Source: Flavobacterium sp. SCGC AAA160-P02 (GTDB lineage Bacteria; Bacteroidota; Bacteroidia; Flavobacteriales; Flavobacteriaceae). Taken from it: a stretch of 34,459 nt of DNA. A program made the position numbers and the translations under genes. Positions 1-9,087 of the stretch are shown here, piece by piece; positions within the stretch are counted from its first letter, which is position 1, and every line of letters starts with the position of its first letter. The stretch spans positions 1-34,459 of the forward strand of contig CATISV010000073.1 in the NCBI GenBank assembly GCA_949541125.1, in the 5' to 3' direction. The notes beneath the pieces were generated by a model. The model had not been told where the DNA came from. It worked only from the letters and a program-made list of their open reading frames with translations, and searched no databases.

Positions 1-863
1 ATTACTTTTGGATTTCCATTCGCAACCATCAGTCCAATAAATATAAATCCTCGGTAATCAATTCCATCTATTAGCAATCCGTTGATCGTTGGTTTTACAA
101 CCTGTTCTTCTACTTTTTGAAAAAATTTGCTGTCTGCAAATGGTACTGGAGAAATCGCCCCCATACCTCCTGTATTAAGCCCTGTATCTCCCTCACCAAT
201 TCTTTTATAATCTTTTGCTGAGGGTAGTATTTTATAGCTTTTTCCATCGGTAAGAACAAAGACTGACAATTCAATTCCCTCTAAGAATTCTTCTATCACT
301 ACCCTTGATGATGCATCTCCAAATTTTTGATTGGATACCATTTCTTCTAATTCAGTTTTTGCTTTTTCCAAGGAATCTAAAATTAACACTCCTTTACCAG
401 CTGCAAGACCATCTGCTTTTAAAACATAGGGTGGGCTTAGGGTTTCTAAGAATAATTTTCCTTCTTCTAAGGTCTCCTTTGTAAACGACTGATATTGCGC
501 TGTAGGAATTCCATGCCGTAGCATAAATTCTTTGGAAAAATCCTTACTTCCTTCTAATAATGCCCCATCCTTTTTAGGACCGATTACTGGAATTGATTGT
601 AATTGATCATCTGCAAGGAAAAAATCATGAATCCCTTCTACTAATGGAGCTTCTGGCCCCACCAAAACCATCTGAATTTGATGTTCTAAAACTGCAGACT
701 TTACGGCAATAAAATCCATGGGATTTATATCTAAATTAGATGCAGTCTCACTTGTTCCTGCATTTCCAGGAGCAACATACACTTCTGTTATTTTTTCACT
801 TTGAATAAGCTTGTATGCAAAGGCATGTTCTCTTCCACCTGAACCTAGTATAAGTATTTTCAT
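1..863 (-). CDS. purD: Phosphoribosylamine--glycine ligase (GARS), C-terminus cut by window edge
   Basis: This ATP-grasp enzyme joins phosphoribosylamine and glycine in the second step of de novo purine synthesis (cytosolic). The translation starts MKILILGSGGREHAFAYKL, the typical PurD N-terminal nucleotide-fold motif, followed by VAPGNAGTS. Near the window edge it reads YRGFIFIGLMVANGNPKV, the conserved ATP-grasp segment that normally continues into the E-N metal-binding motif. About 287 of the usual ~420 residues are present; the 3' end lies outside the window, which is why the ORF track lacks it. The ATG at 863 is preceded by a TATATTTG -7 element, so purD probably has its own promoter even though it follows the polysaccharide genes on the same strand. 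Confidence 0.96.
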   Translation of the reverse strand, partial: MKILILGSGGREHAFAYKLIQSEKITEVYVAPGNAGTSETASNLDINPMDFIAVKSAVLEHQIQMVLVGPEAPLVEGIHDFFLADDQLQSIPVIGPKKDGALLEGSKDFSKEFMLRHGIPTAQYQSFTKETLEEGKLFLETLSPPYVLKADGLAAGKGVLILDSLEKAKTELEEMVSNQKFGDASSRVVIEEFLEGIELSVFVLTDGKSYKILPSAKDYKRIGEGDTGLNTGGMGAISPVPFADSKFFQKVEEQVVKPTINGLLIDGIDYRGFIFIGLMVANGNPKV

Positions 864-881
864 AGTATTTGAATTCTCTGG

Positions 882-889
882 CAAATATA
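882..889 (-). promoter_or_regulatory. Probable -7 promoter element of purD
   Basis: TATATTTG on the minus strand matches the Bacteroidota -7 consensus TAnnTTTG exactly and lies 18 bp upstream of the purD ATG. No convincing TTG -33 element is present at the usual distance, so the promoter is supported by one box only. Confidence 0.4.
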
Positions 890-907
890 CTCTCTCTGCG
901 CTTAATT

Positions 908-1672
908 TTATTGTTTAATGCCCCATTTCATAAAATATTTTATCATAGACGAAATATGAATAAAAAATAGTCGTATGCTTTTTGAAGAGCCTTTTTTAAA
1001 TACATGAGTAATTTCAACGTCTGGAAAGTATAATATTTTTTTACCTGATTGTTTAATTTTCTTACAAATATCTACATCTTCCATATATAAGAAATAGCGT
1101 TCATCAAATCCTTGTAAAGCAATTAAGTCTTTTGTTTTAAATAACATAAAGCATCCTTGAATAAAATCTACATAAAACGATTTTTGTAAATTTTGATTCT
1201 TATACTCCCTCTTATTTGTGTAGTTTTTAAAAATTCCAAAAAACCGACAAAATAATTCTAAAATTGTTGGAAATTTTCTAGCAGTATATTGTACTTTTTT
1301 ATTCGTGTACAAAACTTTCGGCGCAATCATTGAAAGGCCATGATCCTTTTGAAATTCTTTAATCAATTTTTCTAGGATTTCAGGTTGAAATATTACATCT
1401 GGATTTAAAATCAAATGGTAATCTGATTCACTATTTATTTTGTCTAAAATACTATTATGACCCTTTGCAAAACCAAGGTTATCAGGAGAAAAAAAATACG
1501 ATATAGCATCTCCCTTGATTTTTTCCTCTAAACTATTGGTTGGAGAATTATCGATAACATATATTTTCTTGGAAAATGGATATTCTAAAAAGCTATGGAT
1601 TACATTTTTTAGTTCTTTACTATCTTCTTTATACGCTACTATTGAAGCTGTTATATTTTTTGATGTAACCAT
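908..1672 (-). CDS. Family 2 glycosyltransferase (rhamnosyltransferase WbbL-like)
   Basis: A 254-aa GT2 (GT-A fold) enzyme, probably cytoplasmic or membrane-peripheral, adding one sugar to the undecaprenyl-linked repeat unit. Visible motifs: TASIVAYKED at the N-terminus, DNSPTNS, NLGFAKGHN, the LNPDV metal-binding-type motif near residue 90, and the acceptor-side block FLYMEDVDICKKIKQSG near residues 195-210. This layout is typical of the WbbL/RfbF rhamnosyltransferase group, which fits the rml genes in the same locus; the actual donor is inferred. Its ATG overlaps the stop codon of the upstream sugar transferase by 1 bp (TAATG), suggesting translational coupling. It is the last gene of the cluster before purD. 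Confidence 0.88.
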   Translation of the reverse strand: MVTSKNITASIVAYKEDSKELKNVIHSFLEYPFSKKIYVIDNSPTNSLEEKIKGDAISYFFSPDNLGFAKGHNSILDKINSESDYHLILNPDVIFQPEILEKLIKEFQKDHGLSMIAPKVLYTNKKVQYTARKFPTILELFCRFFGIFKNYTNKREYKNQNLQKSFYVDFIQGCFMLFKTKDLIALQGFDERYFLYMEDVDICKKIKQSGKKILYFPDVEITHVFKKGSSKSIRLFFIHISSMIKYFMKWGIKQ

Positions 1673-3021
1673 TAATATGCTTTTTCATCTCCTTTAAAAA
1701 CTTGAAAAACTGTCATTAAAATAATTTTTACATCCAATAAAAAAGACCAGTTTTCAATATAAAAGATATCTAATCGAATTCTATTTTTAATATCAGATCT
1801 ATTTTTTATTTCACCTCTATATCCACTAATTTGTGCTAATCCAGTAATTCCGGGTTTTACAATATGTCTCTTTAAATAATCGTCAACATCTTTCTGATAT
1901 TCTAAAGATAAGGAAGGAAGATGAGGTCTTGGTCCAACAATACTCATGTCTCCTTTAATGACATTAAAGAATTGAGGTAACTCATCAATACTTGTTTTTC
2001 TGATAAAGGATCCTATTCTAGTAATTCTATGATCATTTTCGGTAGCATGAATTTTATCTGACATTATATTTAGCTTCATAGATCTAAACTTATAACAAAC
2101 AAATTGTTTCCCATCTAAACCTTCTCTTTCTTGTAAAAAAATTACAGGCCCTTTAGATTCTATTTTTATGAGAACCCATAGGATGGGGAGTAACCAACTC
2201 ATAACAAACAAACAAACAAGAAGAGAGAATATAATGTCAAAAAATCTTTTAATTACATAGTTTTCATTAAACTCAAAAGGTAATTTATTGACATTCAGGA
2301 CAACCAGTGTCTCATCATAAAATTCAATACTATGATTTTTACTATACAATTTTCTAGAATCAGGAATTAATTTTAAACTAATATTATGTGAATTAGCAAA
2401 AGATTTTATCTTGTTAACAGTGTCGGAACTCAATTCATTGAGTGAGCAATAAACTTCGTCTATAGCATTCTCCAGAACAAATTGATAACTATCTTCTATA
2501 CCCCCTATTTTGTTTTTACTGTTTTTATTTGTGAAAAACCCAAGATACTTATACCCTAATTTTTTATTCTCATTAAAAATATTGATGATTTTTCTAGAGG
2601 TCTCATCGGTGCCAATAACAATAACTTTTCTATAATTTTTGCCCAAATTTCTATACCACCTTAGTAAGAAGAAAGAAAAAACTTTTAATAAAAATGTACT
2701 AGACAATATTAGTAGGAGAATTAAGAATTGATTGTTAACAACAAACCCTTCTTTAAAGACTCCAAAAAAAGTGAAAAAACCAAGAATAAAAAGTGAAAAT
2801 TGTCGAATAGTAAGTGTTAATAATCGAAGGAATTTATTGACTCTTAATACCCTATAATATTTTGTAAAAAAAGAAGAGACAACCCAAAAAGAAATAATAT
2901 AACTAATAAATGCTAGGTTATAAAACTCCTTGTCAGAAACAACATACACCACAAAAAAAATTGAGAAACAATCTATCAATAATTTCAAGGGGCTAATAAG
3001 GAATGAATATCTGTGTTTCAC
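1672..3021 (-). CDS. WcaJ/PglC-type undecaprenyl-phosphate sugar phosphotransferase
   Basis: A 449-aa polyprenyl-phosphate sugar-1-phosphate transferase that starts the repeat unit on undecaprenyl phosphate at the inner membrane. The N-terminal third has about four hydrophobic segments, then a Rossmann-like region with VIVIGTDETSRK. A membrane hairpin follows (KRFFDIIFSLLVCLF), then the catalytic bacterial sugar transferase domain with YKFRSM, SIDELPQF, VGPRPH and KPGITGLAQI. Domain order and length match the long, WcaJ-like class. The first sugar (glucose, galactose or another) cannot be read from the sequence. The start codon is GTG; an ATG two bases upstream is out of frame and closes at once. 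The gene sits 64 bp downstream of a GT4 gene and is coupled to the following GT2. Confidence 0.93.
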   Translation of the reverse strand: MKHRYSFLISPLKLLIDCFSIFFVVYVVSDKEFYNLAFISYIISFWVVSSFFTKYYRVLRVNKFLRLLTLTIRQFSLFILGFFTFFGVFKEGFVVNNQFLILLLILSSTFLLKVFSFFLLRWYRNLGKNYRKVIVIGTDETSRKIINIFNENKKLGYKYLGFFTNKNSKNKIGGIEDSYQFVLENAIDEVYCSLNELSSDTVNKIKSFANSHNISLKLIPDSRKLYSKNHSIEFYDETLVVLNVNKLPFEFNENYVIKRFFDIIFSLLVCLFVMSWLLPILWVLIKIESKGPVIFLQEREGLDGKQFVCYKFRSMKLNIMSDKIHATENDHRITRIGSFIRKTSIDELPQFFNVIKGDMSIVGPRPHLPSLSLEYQKDVDDYLKRHIVKPGITGLAQISGYRGEIKNRSDIKNRIRLDIFYIENWSFLLDVKIILMTVFQVFKGDEKAY

Positions 3022-3085
3022 ATGAATTATGTATCAAATAAATATACGAATTTAGATTTGACTTTTTAACGACAGCCTAGTTGAT

Positions 3086-4207
3086 TTATTTTAAAAATGA
3101 CTGTAAAAATTTATCAATGATTTTTTTAAAATTTTCAAGGAAATAATATTCTTTAAATTTTTTGGCATGATTTCTAATCCAACCAGCATCAAATTTATTT
3201 TCTATTTTTTCAAAATCATTAATGATCTTATTTATTGAAGTTATACTTTGTTTGGGGAAAAATAATCCTGAAGATTTTTCAATATTTTCTGTATTTTCTA
3301 CAACTGTTTCCAAGGCCCCTCCTTTTGAAAATGCAATAACAGGAATCCCATATGCCATAACCTCCAATGGTATCATCCCAAAATCCTCTTCTCCAGGAAA
3401 AATTAACGCTTTTGATTTATAAAAAACAGCTTCAACTTCATTCCAGCTAGGACAACTAATAAATTGAATATTTTTATTCGCTTTTTGAATCAATTTTTCT
3501 TTTTCAGAGCCTTCACCAACAATGATTAGTGACTTTCCATTTGCATTGAAAGCATCTACTAACAAATCTATCTTTTTATATGGGGTCAGTGCTCCAAAAC
3601 TCAAATAATACTCTTTAACATTCTTAATGATTGGTTTGTCAAAAATAGAATTTGCAATGGGAGGATATACTATTTCTGCTTTTCTTTGATAATATTCTTT
3701 AACTCTATTAGCAACATTATTAGAATTCGCAATGTATAAATCCACATTATTTACGGTAGTTTTATCCCATTCCTTTAAGCGGCTAAAGAAAAAACTCATA
3801 ATGGGCCTTAAAAAATAATTTGCTGATTTTAAGTATACCTTTTGATGACTCCATACGTATCTCATAGGAGAATGAATATAACAAATATGAGGGGCATTAT
3901 TATTTATAAAAACTCCTTTTGCAGGCCCAGATTCAGAAGAAATAATTAGATCATAATTTTTTTTTAGTTTCAGAGATCTTATGCCTAAAGGGTATAGAGG
4001 GAAAATTTGTTGATAATGTTTTCGAAAAAATTTATTATCAAGTATCGATGTATAGACTTTATGACCGTTTAAATAATTACCATATTTTGATTTATCATAA
4101 AATAGTGTGTAAATATCTGCATTAGGATATAGCTTTAAAATTGATTCAACAACTTTTTCACCTCCTCTTCTTGTTATAAACCAATAATGAATTATGGCTA
4201 CCTTCAT
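3086..4207 (-). CDS. Family 4 glycosyltransferase (mannosyltransferase WbaZ-like)
   Basis: A GT-B fold retaining glycosyltransferase for repeat-unit assembly. The N-terminal domain begins MKVAIIHYWFITRRGGEKVV, a glycine-rich acceptor-side loop typical of GT4. The middle has HSPMRYVWSHQ, and the C-terminal donor domain carries the EX7E motif in EDFGMIPLEVMAYG followed by GGALETV. The ORF track starts 9 codons earlier at 4234 (MFNHKSEYK), but the fold clearly begins at the second methionine, so I place the start at 4207; the upstream codons look like leader sequence. It faces a divergent gap of about 216 bp shared with the plus-strand GT4. Substrate unknown; the mannosyltransferase label is by resemblance only. 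Confidence 0.88.
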   Translation of the reverse strand: MKVAIIHYWFITRRGGEKVVESILKLYPNADIYTLFYDKSKYGNYLNGHKVYTSILDNKFFRKHYQQIFPLYPLGIRSLKLKKNYDLIISSESGPAKGVFINNNAPHICYIHSPMRYVWSHQKVYLKSANYFLRPIMSFFFSRLKEWDKTTVNNVDLYIANSNNVANRVKEYYQRKAEIVYPPIANSIFDKPIIKNVKEYYLSFGALTPYKKIDLLVDAFNANGKSLIIVGEGSEKEKLIQKANKNIQFISCPSWNEVEAVFYKSKALIFPGEEDFGMIPLEVMAYGIPVIAFSKGGALETVVENTENIEKSSGLFFPKQSITSINKIINDFEKIENKFDAGWIRNHAKKFKEYYFLENFKKIIDKFLQSFLK

Positions 4208-4423
4208 TTTATATTCACTCTTATGATTAAACAATAAAAAAACTGTAAATTATTATTTTTTTACTAGTTGGATTATTACAACGTGAAAGTAATGTTTTAA
4301 TGAGAAATAATTAAGTTTCTTGTTAAAGAAAAATTTAATAACTCGTAATCTAAATTTATTTAATTCTCTTACTTGATTTAAAATAGTTACGTTATTTTTG
4401 GATTGATTTAACCTTATTTTAGA
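4208..4423. other. Divergent intergenic region between two glycosyltransferase genes
   Basis: A very AT-rich 216-bp gap. It holds a probable promoter for the plus-strand gene (see separate entry) and no convincing TAnnTTTG box for the minus-strand gene. The track ORF 4253-4474 lies in it but is not protein-like. No RNA gene, repeat or mobile-element end was seen. Confidence 0.5.
4374..4400 (+). promoter_or_regulatory. Probable promoter of the plus-strand GT4 gene
   Basis: A TTG at 4374-4376 and TATTTTTG at 4393-4400 (matching TAnnTTTG) are separated by 16 bp, slightly shorter than the usual 17-23. The -7 box ends 23 bp before the ATG at 4424. Confidence 0.45.
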
Positions 4424-5467
4424 ATGATTGTTATAAACGCTCGATTTCTTACTCAAAAAATTACTGGAGTACAAAGATATGCTATTGAAATATGTAAGTG
4501 TTTACCAGAGTTTGTTAATGATAAGAAGATCATATTAGTTGCGCCCTCGGATGTTTTAATAAACAGAGAAGAGTTGAAAAAATATGATATTATAGAATTT
4601 GGAAAATTTAAAGGGCATTTGTGGGAACAAATAGATTTAGTTCGTTTTTTAAAAAAAAATGGGAATCCTATTCTTGTCAATTTTGGTGGTATTGGACCGA
4701 TTTATTACAAGAATAAAATTACATATATTCATGATTTAGCCTTTAAATATTTCCCCGAGACCTTTTCATTCGTATTTCAAAAAAGTTATAATTTTTTTGT
4801 TCCAATATCAGTTAAAAATTCACGTAGAGTTTTAACAGTTAGTAATTATGTAAAAAAAGACATTGAAAATAATTTTAAAGTTAAAAATGTTGACGTTATA
4901 TATGCTGCACACAGTAATCAATTTAAAAATTTAAATTTAAAACGAGAAAAAATAATTTTAGCGGTTTCTTCATTAGATCCAAGGAAAAACTTTAATAGGA
5001 TTATAAGTGCTTTCCTTCAACTAAATACAGATTACAAACTCTATTTTGTAGGAGCCAAATTGAAATCTTTTTCTGACATCAAACTGACTAAAAAATCAGC
5101 TCATAAGAATATTATTTTTACGGGATATTTAAATGATGAGGAATTAATAAAGCTTTATAATCGTGCTTCTATTTTTATTTATGCTTCATTATTTGAAGGG
5201 TTTGGGATGCCCCCTTTAGAAGCTCAAGCCTGTGGTTGTCCATGTATAGTTTCTAACACTACCTCAATGCCAGAAATCTGCAATGACTCTGTTGAATATT
5301 GTAACCCTCTCTCTGTAAGAGATATCACAAATAAATTATACCATCTTATTAATGATGACAAAAGGAGAGAGGAGATTGTTGCAAAAGGATTTGAGAATAT
5401 TAAAAACTATAGTTGGAGAAACTCTGCAGAAAAGTTATTACAAATAATTAAAAAAGAAATTATTTAG
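4424..5467 (+). CDS. Family 4 glycosyltransferase on the opposite strand within the polysaccharide locus
   Basis: A 347-aa GT-B glycosyltransferase. The N-terminus INARFLTQKITGVQRYAIEI is characteristic of a GT4 subgroup found in O-antigen loci. YIHDLAFKYFPE lies mid-protein, and the donor-binding domain has LAVSSLDPRKNF, FTGYLNDEEL and the EX7E motif in EGFGMPPLEAQACG. The donor sugar is unknown. It is the only gene of the polysaccharide block on the plus strand; a probable promoter lies just upstream. Its 3' end overlaps the 3' end of the convergent ligase-like gene by 8 bp, leaving no room for a conventional terminator between them. Confidence 0.9.
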   Translation: MIVINARFLTQKITGVQRYAIEICKCLPEFVNDKKIILVAPSDVLINREELKKYDIIEFGKFKGHLWEQIDLVRFLKKNGNPILVNFGGIGPIYYKNKITYIHDLAFKYFPETFSFVFQKSYNFFVPISVKNSRRVLTVSNYVKKDIENNFKVKNVDVIYAAHSNQFKNLNLKREKIILAVSSLDPRKNFNRIISAFLQLNTDYKLYFVGAKLKSFSDIKLTKKSAHKNIIFTGYLNDEELIKLYNRASIFIYASLFEGFGMPPLEAQACGCPCIVSNTTSMPEICNDSVEYCNPLSVRDITNKLYHLINDDKRREEIVAKGFENIKNYSWRNSAEKLLQIIKKEII

Positions 5468-6758
5468 TTTCCATCATTCTATTAAAGTAAAATAACCCAG
5501 AAAAGAAAAAGAAAAAAATTTTTCCATCAGACCTCTCAAGCAAATTTTCTGAAAGAAAAACAATCGAGGTTAAACACAAAAGGTAAAATAAATTACTTTT
5601 ATTAATTTTAATGGAGGTCATAAAAAGTTTCAGTAACAATAAAACAAATAAAATAATCCCTAAAATTCCTGAGCTAAGCCAAAAAAAAGCATATTGATTA
5701 TGTGAATTATAATCTCCCCAAGTATAAACTTTTGCTCCAATTTTATTGTTGTAACAATTATTTAACTCGTCTTGAACATCTCCAATACCAACTCCACTTA
5801 AAAAATTTTCTTCTATTAATTGAAAGTCACAAAAATAAATACCGTTTCTAACATTTGATGAATTAAAACTATCAGATTCAAATTTTTTCTCTGGTATAGA
5901 AAAACTATTATTATACAATTCTTTAAATCTAATTGAAGTAGGATTATTAAAAAACAACAGGGTCAAAAATAGCAAAGGAATAGAAACACTTATTATAATT
6001 TTGCTCTTTTTTGTTAATCCTGAAAAAATTAAAATTGATAAACTCAAAGAAACTAAAAGTGCAATAAAGGGCATTCTTGCTGAAATTAGAAAAAGCCAAA
6101 TACTTAATAAGAGTAAAACTATTATTCCAAATACTTTGAAAATTCTTTTTTTATACAACGATATTTTTTTTCCTAAAATTAATAACGCAAAAGAAATCCA
6201 TAAACCTTGATAGGTGGGATGAGAATTGGACTTTTCAATTATATAATTTCTAAACCTTCTAAGTTTTATTTGTTCTAATTTAGATTGACTTATTTCTTCT
6301 ATGGATTTAAATCCATTAGAACTAATTTCGCTCATTGTAATATTTTGAGTTAATAAATTATAATCAATAAAAACCCACATAAACTGATACAACACAAGCA
6401 ATAAAAGAGAAAATATAAAAACTGTTAAGACTTTTGATATGAACTCTTTATTAAAAAAATTTCTGTTTAGGTAAAATATTAATGGAAATATTATGAAATA
6501 AATCATTTTAACAATTAATGAAAATCCATCCTCTAAATTTTTTGAATATAACAATGAAAAACATAATGCTAAAAAAGGAAGTATAAAAAACCAAATATCT
6601 GTTTTAAGTGTGACTTTATCTTTCCTTATAATAAAAGAGTAAATTCCTACTAAGCTCCATAAAATAATAATTATACTCCTTGTTAAAAATGTTAAAACAG
6701 GGAAAACTGCTATCATTAGAGTAAGTATTGAAAATATTTTTTTTAATTTTTTATTCAT
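5460..6758 (-). CDS. O-antigen ligase/polymerase family membrane protein (Wzy/WaaL-like)
   Basis: A 432-aa inner-membrane protein with roughly ten to twelve hydrophobic segments. A long periplasmic-type loop of about 100 residues (around 265-350) ends in GDYNSHNQYAFFWLSSGILG, the short motif typical of the WaaL/Wzy superfamily (PF04932-type). An upstream SNSHPTYQGLWISF also recalls flavobacterial members. It either polymerises repeat units or transfers the finished glycan to its acceptor at the periplasmic face; sequence alone does not separate the two. It is preceded at 4 bp by a second polytopic protein. The 3' end overlaps the convergent GT4 gene by 8 bp. Strongly AT-rich. Confidence 0.85.
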   Translation of the reverse strand: MNKKLKKIFSILTLMIAVFPVLTFLTRSIIIILWSLVGIYSFIIRKDKVTLKTDIWFFILPFLALCFSLLYSKNLEDGFSLIVKMIYFIIFPLIFYLNRNFFNKEFISKVLTVFIFSLLLLVLYQFMWVFIDYNLLTQNITMSEISSNGFKSIEEISQSKLEQIKLRRFRNYIIEKSNSHPTYQGLWISFALLILGKKISLYKKRIFKVFGIIVLLLLSIWLFLISARMPFIALLVSLSLSILIFSGLTKKSKIIISVSIPLLFLTLLFFNNPTSIRFKELYNNSFSIPEKKFESDSFNSSNVRNGIYFCDFQLIEENFLSGVGIGDVQDELNNCYNNKIGAKVYTWGDYNSHNQYAFFWLSSGILGIILFVLLLLKLFMTSIKINKSNLFYLLCLTSIVFLSENLLERSDGKIFFFFFSGLFYFNRMMETK

Positions 6759-6762
6759 TATT

Positions 6763-7926
6763 CTAATTTTCTACTTTTAATGTATCTTCTTTAATTTTTA
6801 GAAATAATAATGGAAAAAGAACTAAAAAAACGATACTTTGAGTCAAATTAACCAAAAATGCTGATAAGAAAAAAGCAATTAAAATGAACATAAACTTATT
6901 TTTCTTTTTACTCTTTTCATAAACAAATAAGCTTGAAATCACAACACCTATAAATCCTGTAGATAAAAACATTAATAGCCAATAACTATCAAGAGTATCT
7001 ATAAATCCAACACCTCTAACACCTCCTCCAATTTTTCCAATTGCTCCACCATAAAAAATATTATAGTTTACATTAATTTGATTACTCCATAGATAAAAAC
7101 GATCATATAGAGAATACATAGAAAAAATATCATATTTAGTTAAAAATAAGATGATAAAAATTAAAACAGGAATTCCAATTTTTAAAATCAAGATTAACTT
7201 TTTGAGGTTCTTTTTTTTCGTAAAAAACTTTAAAAACTCATAAACTATAATAACTAGATAAGCACTTCTTACAAACGAAAAAATTAAAGGGAATAGTGCA
7301 ACATATTTTTTGTTTTTAAATTTAGGATTTTGATCCATTAATAAATACCCTAAAACACTAAAGTAGGCAACGGATGCAGGATTCCCTATTAAAGCTGGAG
7401 ATCTCCAAAAATTATAAAAATTTGATATTTTAAAATTATACTCAGGGTCAATACCCCATTGATATCTTCCAGTAATCATTTTCATATACTTTTCTGGACC
7501 TAGTGTATAGGTTAAAATGATAAAAATTGTATTTAATACCAGTAAGAACAAAATGATATTTAATATCCTATACCAATCTTTTTTATTGAGTTCTATTTGA
7601 CTAAAAATAAAGATCATAATAAACAAAATATAAACCTCTCTAAAAACAATGTAAAGAGACTCAATATTCGTGATATTAAATAATAGTACTATGAATAAAA
7701 ATAAAAAATATCCAAAAAAAAGTATGTCCAGCAATGTTATTTTAATTCTCTTGGCAGCTTTGAATATAAACGATATAATGATTAATAATAAAGAAAGTGG
7801 ATGAATAAATTTTTTGAGTTGCCAATTTCCTAGATATTCAAATATTAAAAACGTTGCTATTCCTTGAGTTGCCAAAATTTGAAGCAAAATTGACCAATAA
7901 AATAATTTATTTAACTTTACTCTCAT
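6763..7926 (-). CDS. Polytopic membrane protein, probable repeat-unit polymerase (Wzy-like)
   Basis: A 387-aa protein made mostly of hydrophobic helices (about ten), with a larger polar loop around residues 140-180 (GRYQWGIDPEYN) and another near 270-310 containing a glycine-rich GGAIGKIGGGVRGVGFIDTLDSYW. Wzy proteins diverge so much that they are usually identified by topology and position, which is the basis here: between a GT4 and a ligase-family protein in a Wzx-containing locus. It lies 4 bp from the next gene and 3 bp from the previous, so it is co-transcribed. Having both this and the 432-aa protein suggests one polymerase and one ligase, or two polymerases. Confidence 0.72.
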   Translation of the reverse strand: MRVKLNKLFYWSILLQILATQGIATFLIFEYLGNWQLKKFIHPLSLLLIIISFIFKAAKRIKITLLDILFFGYFLFLFIVLLFNITNIESLYIVFREVYILFIMIFIFSQIELNKKDWYRILNIILFLLVLNTIFIILTYTLGPEKYMKMITGRYQWGIDPEYNFKISNFYNFWRSPALIGNPASVAYFSVLGYLLMDQNPKFKNKKYVALFPLIFSFVRSAYLVIIVYEFLKFFTKKKNLKKLILILKIGIPVLIFIILFLTKYDIFSMYSLYDRFYLWSNQINVNYNIFYGGAIGKIGGGVRGVGFIDTLDSYWLLMFLSTGFIGVVISSLFVYEKSKKKNKFMFILIAFFLSAFLVNLTQSIVFLVLFPLLFLKIKEDTLKVEN

Positions 7927-7929
7927 AGA

Positions 7930-9087
7930 TTAGTCCTTAACTATCTCTTTAAAAACATCTAAATACTGTTGTACAGTTTGATCAATATTAAATTTATCCA
8001 AAAAGTTCTTCTGAAATCTGAACTCTTTTAAAAAATTTGAATTAAAAATAATTTTTTTTAAGATTGTCGTTAAGCCATCTATATCAGGAGTAAAAACAAA
8101 TTCTTTATTATTTAATAACAATTCAGGAATACCTCCTCTACAACTTGCTATTACAGGTTTTTTATGAATTAAGGATTCTACAACAACTCTTCCAAAGGGT
8201 TCATTCCATAAAGATGGCACAATTAAAACATCAATCATTTCAAAAAAATCTGAGCTATCGATATATCCTAAATATTCTATTTGAGTAGAATCATTTATGT
8301 TTTTTAAATAGTTTAAATAGCTGTTGTCAATTTTGCCGGCTATTAAAAGCTTCCATGAAGAGTCGTTTATTTTGGAAAAACTTTCAAGCATTAACTCAAT
8401 ACCTTTCGGTTTATTTATTTGCCCAATAAAACCAAAGGTATTATTGTTTTTCTTATTATTAAATCTCTCTTTATCAAAATCAAAACCATTATAAATAACT
8501 TTATTCTGAATTCCTTTAAAGTAACCATTTTTAATATGATCTGTAAGAATATAATTACTAATTCCAACTAAAAAATTAACTTTCACTGAATCTTTTTTCT
8601 TTGGAAACGAGAGTAATTTGCTTATTATGACTTCAAGGAAATTATTGTTAAATTTTGTTGATTTTGGACACTGTAAATAGTAATCTCTTAGAGTATGAAC
8701 AATTTTAATATTTAATTTAGATGCAACACACCAAACTTTGGTTGAAAAACCACTAATATTATTAGTTAATAAAATATCTGGCTTATACCTTAGAAATAGG
8801 TTTTTAAAAAAAGTATTGTATTTGTAATTACTCGAGTCTTTTAGGTGCCATTTTAATTTTTGAAGAGAACCTCTATTGAAAGAATCATATGGCCAGTAAT
8901 CATTTTTAATTTTAATTTTATATATAGATATTTCATTTAGTTTATATTGTGCATCTTCTTCCCCTAAACTTACAACTATAACATCATTACCCTTACGAGA
9001 AAAACTTTCTGCCAATGTTTGTACAGATTTTTCTGCTCCACCAATATTGTATGGTGCGTAAAGAGTATTAACTATAATTATTCTCAT
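7930..9087 (-). CDS. Family 4 glycosyltransferase
   Basis: A 385-aa GT-B enzyme. It starts MRIIIVNTLYAPYNIGGAEKS, with the GGAE loop of the N-terminal domain. The donor domain has FGFIGQINKPKGIELML, LGYIDSSDFFEMIDVLIVPS and the EX7E motif in NEPFGRVVVESLIHKKPVIA followed by GGIPELL. It transfers an activated sugar onto the growing lipid-linked repeat; donor and linkage are unknown. The ATG overlaps the stop of the upstream GT2 by 1 bp (TAATG) and the gene ends 3 bp before the probable polymerase, so all three are likely translated together. Confidence 0.9.
   Translation of the reverse strand: MRIIIVNTLYAPYNIGGAEKSVQTLAESFSRKGNDVIVVSLGEEDAQYKLNEISIYKIKIKNDYWPYDSFNRGSLQKLKWHLKDSSNYKYNTFFKNLFLRYKPDILLTNNISGFSTKVWCVASKLNIKIVHTLRDYYLQCPKSTKFNNNFLEVIISKLLSFPKKKDSVKVNFLVGISNYILTDHIKNGYFKGIQNKVIYNGFDFDKERFNNKKNNNTFGFIGQINKPKGIELMLESFSKINDSSWKLLIAGKIDNSYLNYLKNINDSTQIEYLGYIDSSDFFEMIDVLIVPSLWNEPFGRVVVESLIHKKPVIASCRGGIPELLLNNKEFVFTPDIDGLTTILKKIIFNSNFLKEFRFQKNFLDKFNIDQTVQQYLDVFKEIVKD

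Noticed and set aside
4253-4474. Minus-strand 73-aa ORF in the divergent gap
   Set aside because: Asn/Lys/Phe-rich translation typical of AT-rich spacer DNA, and it overlaps the start of the real plus-strand GT4 gene.
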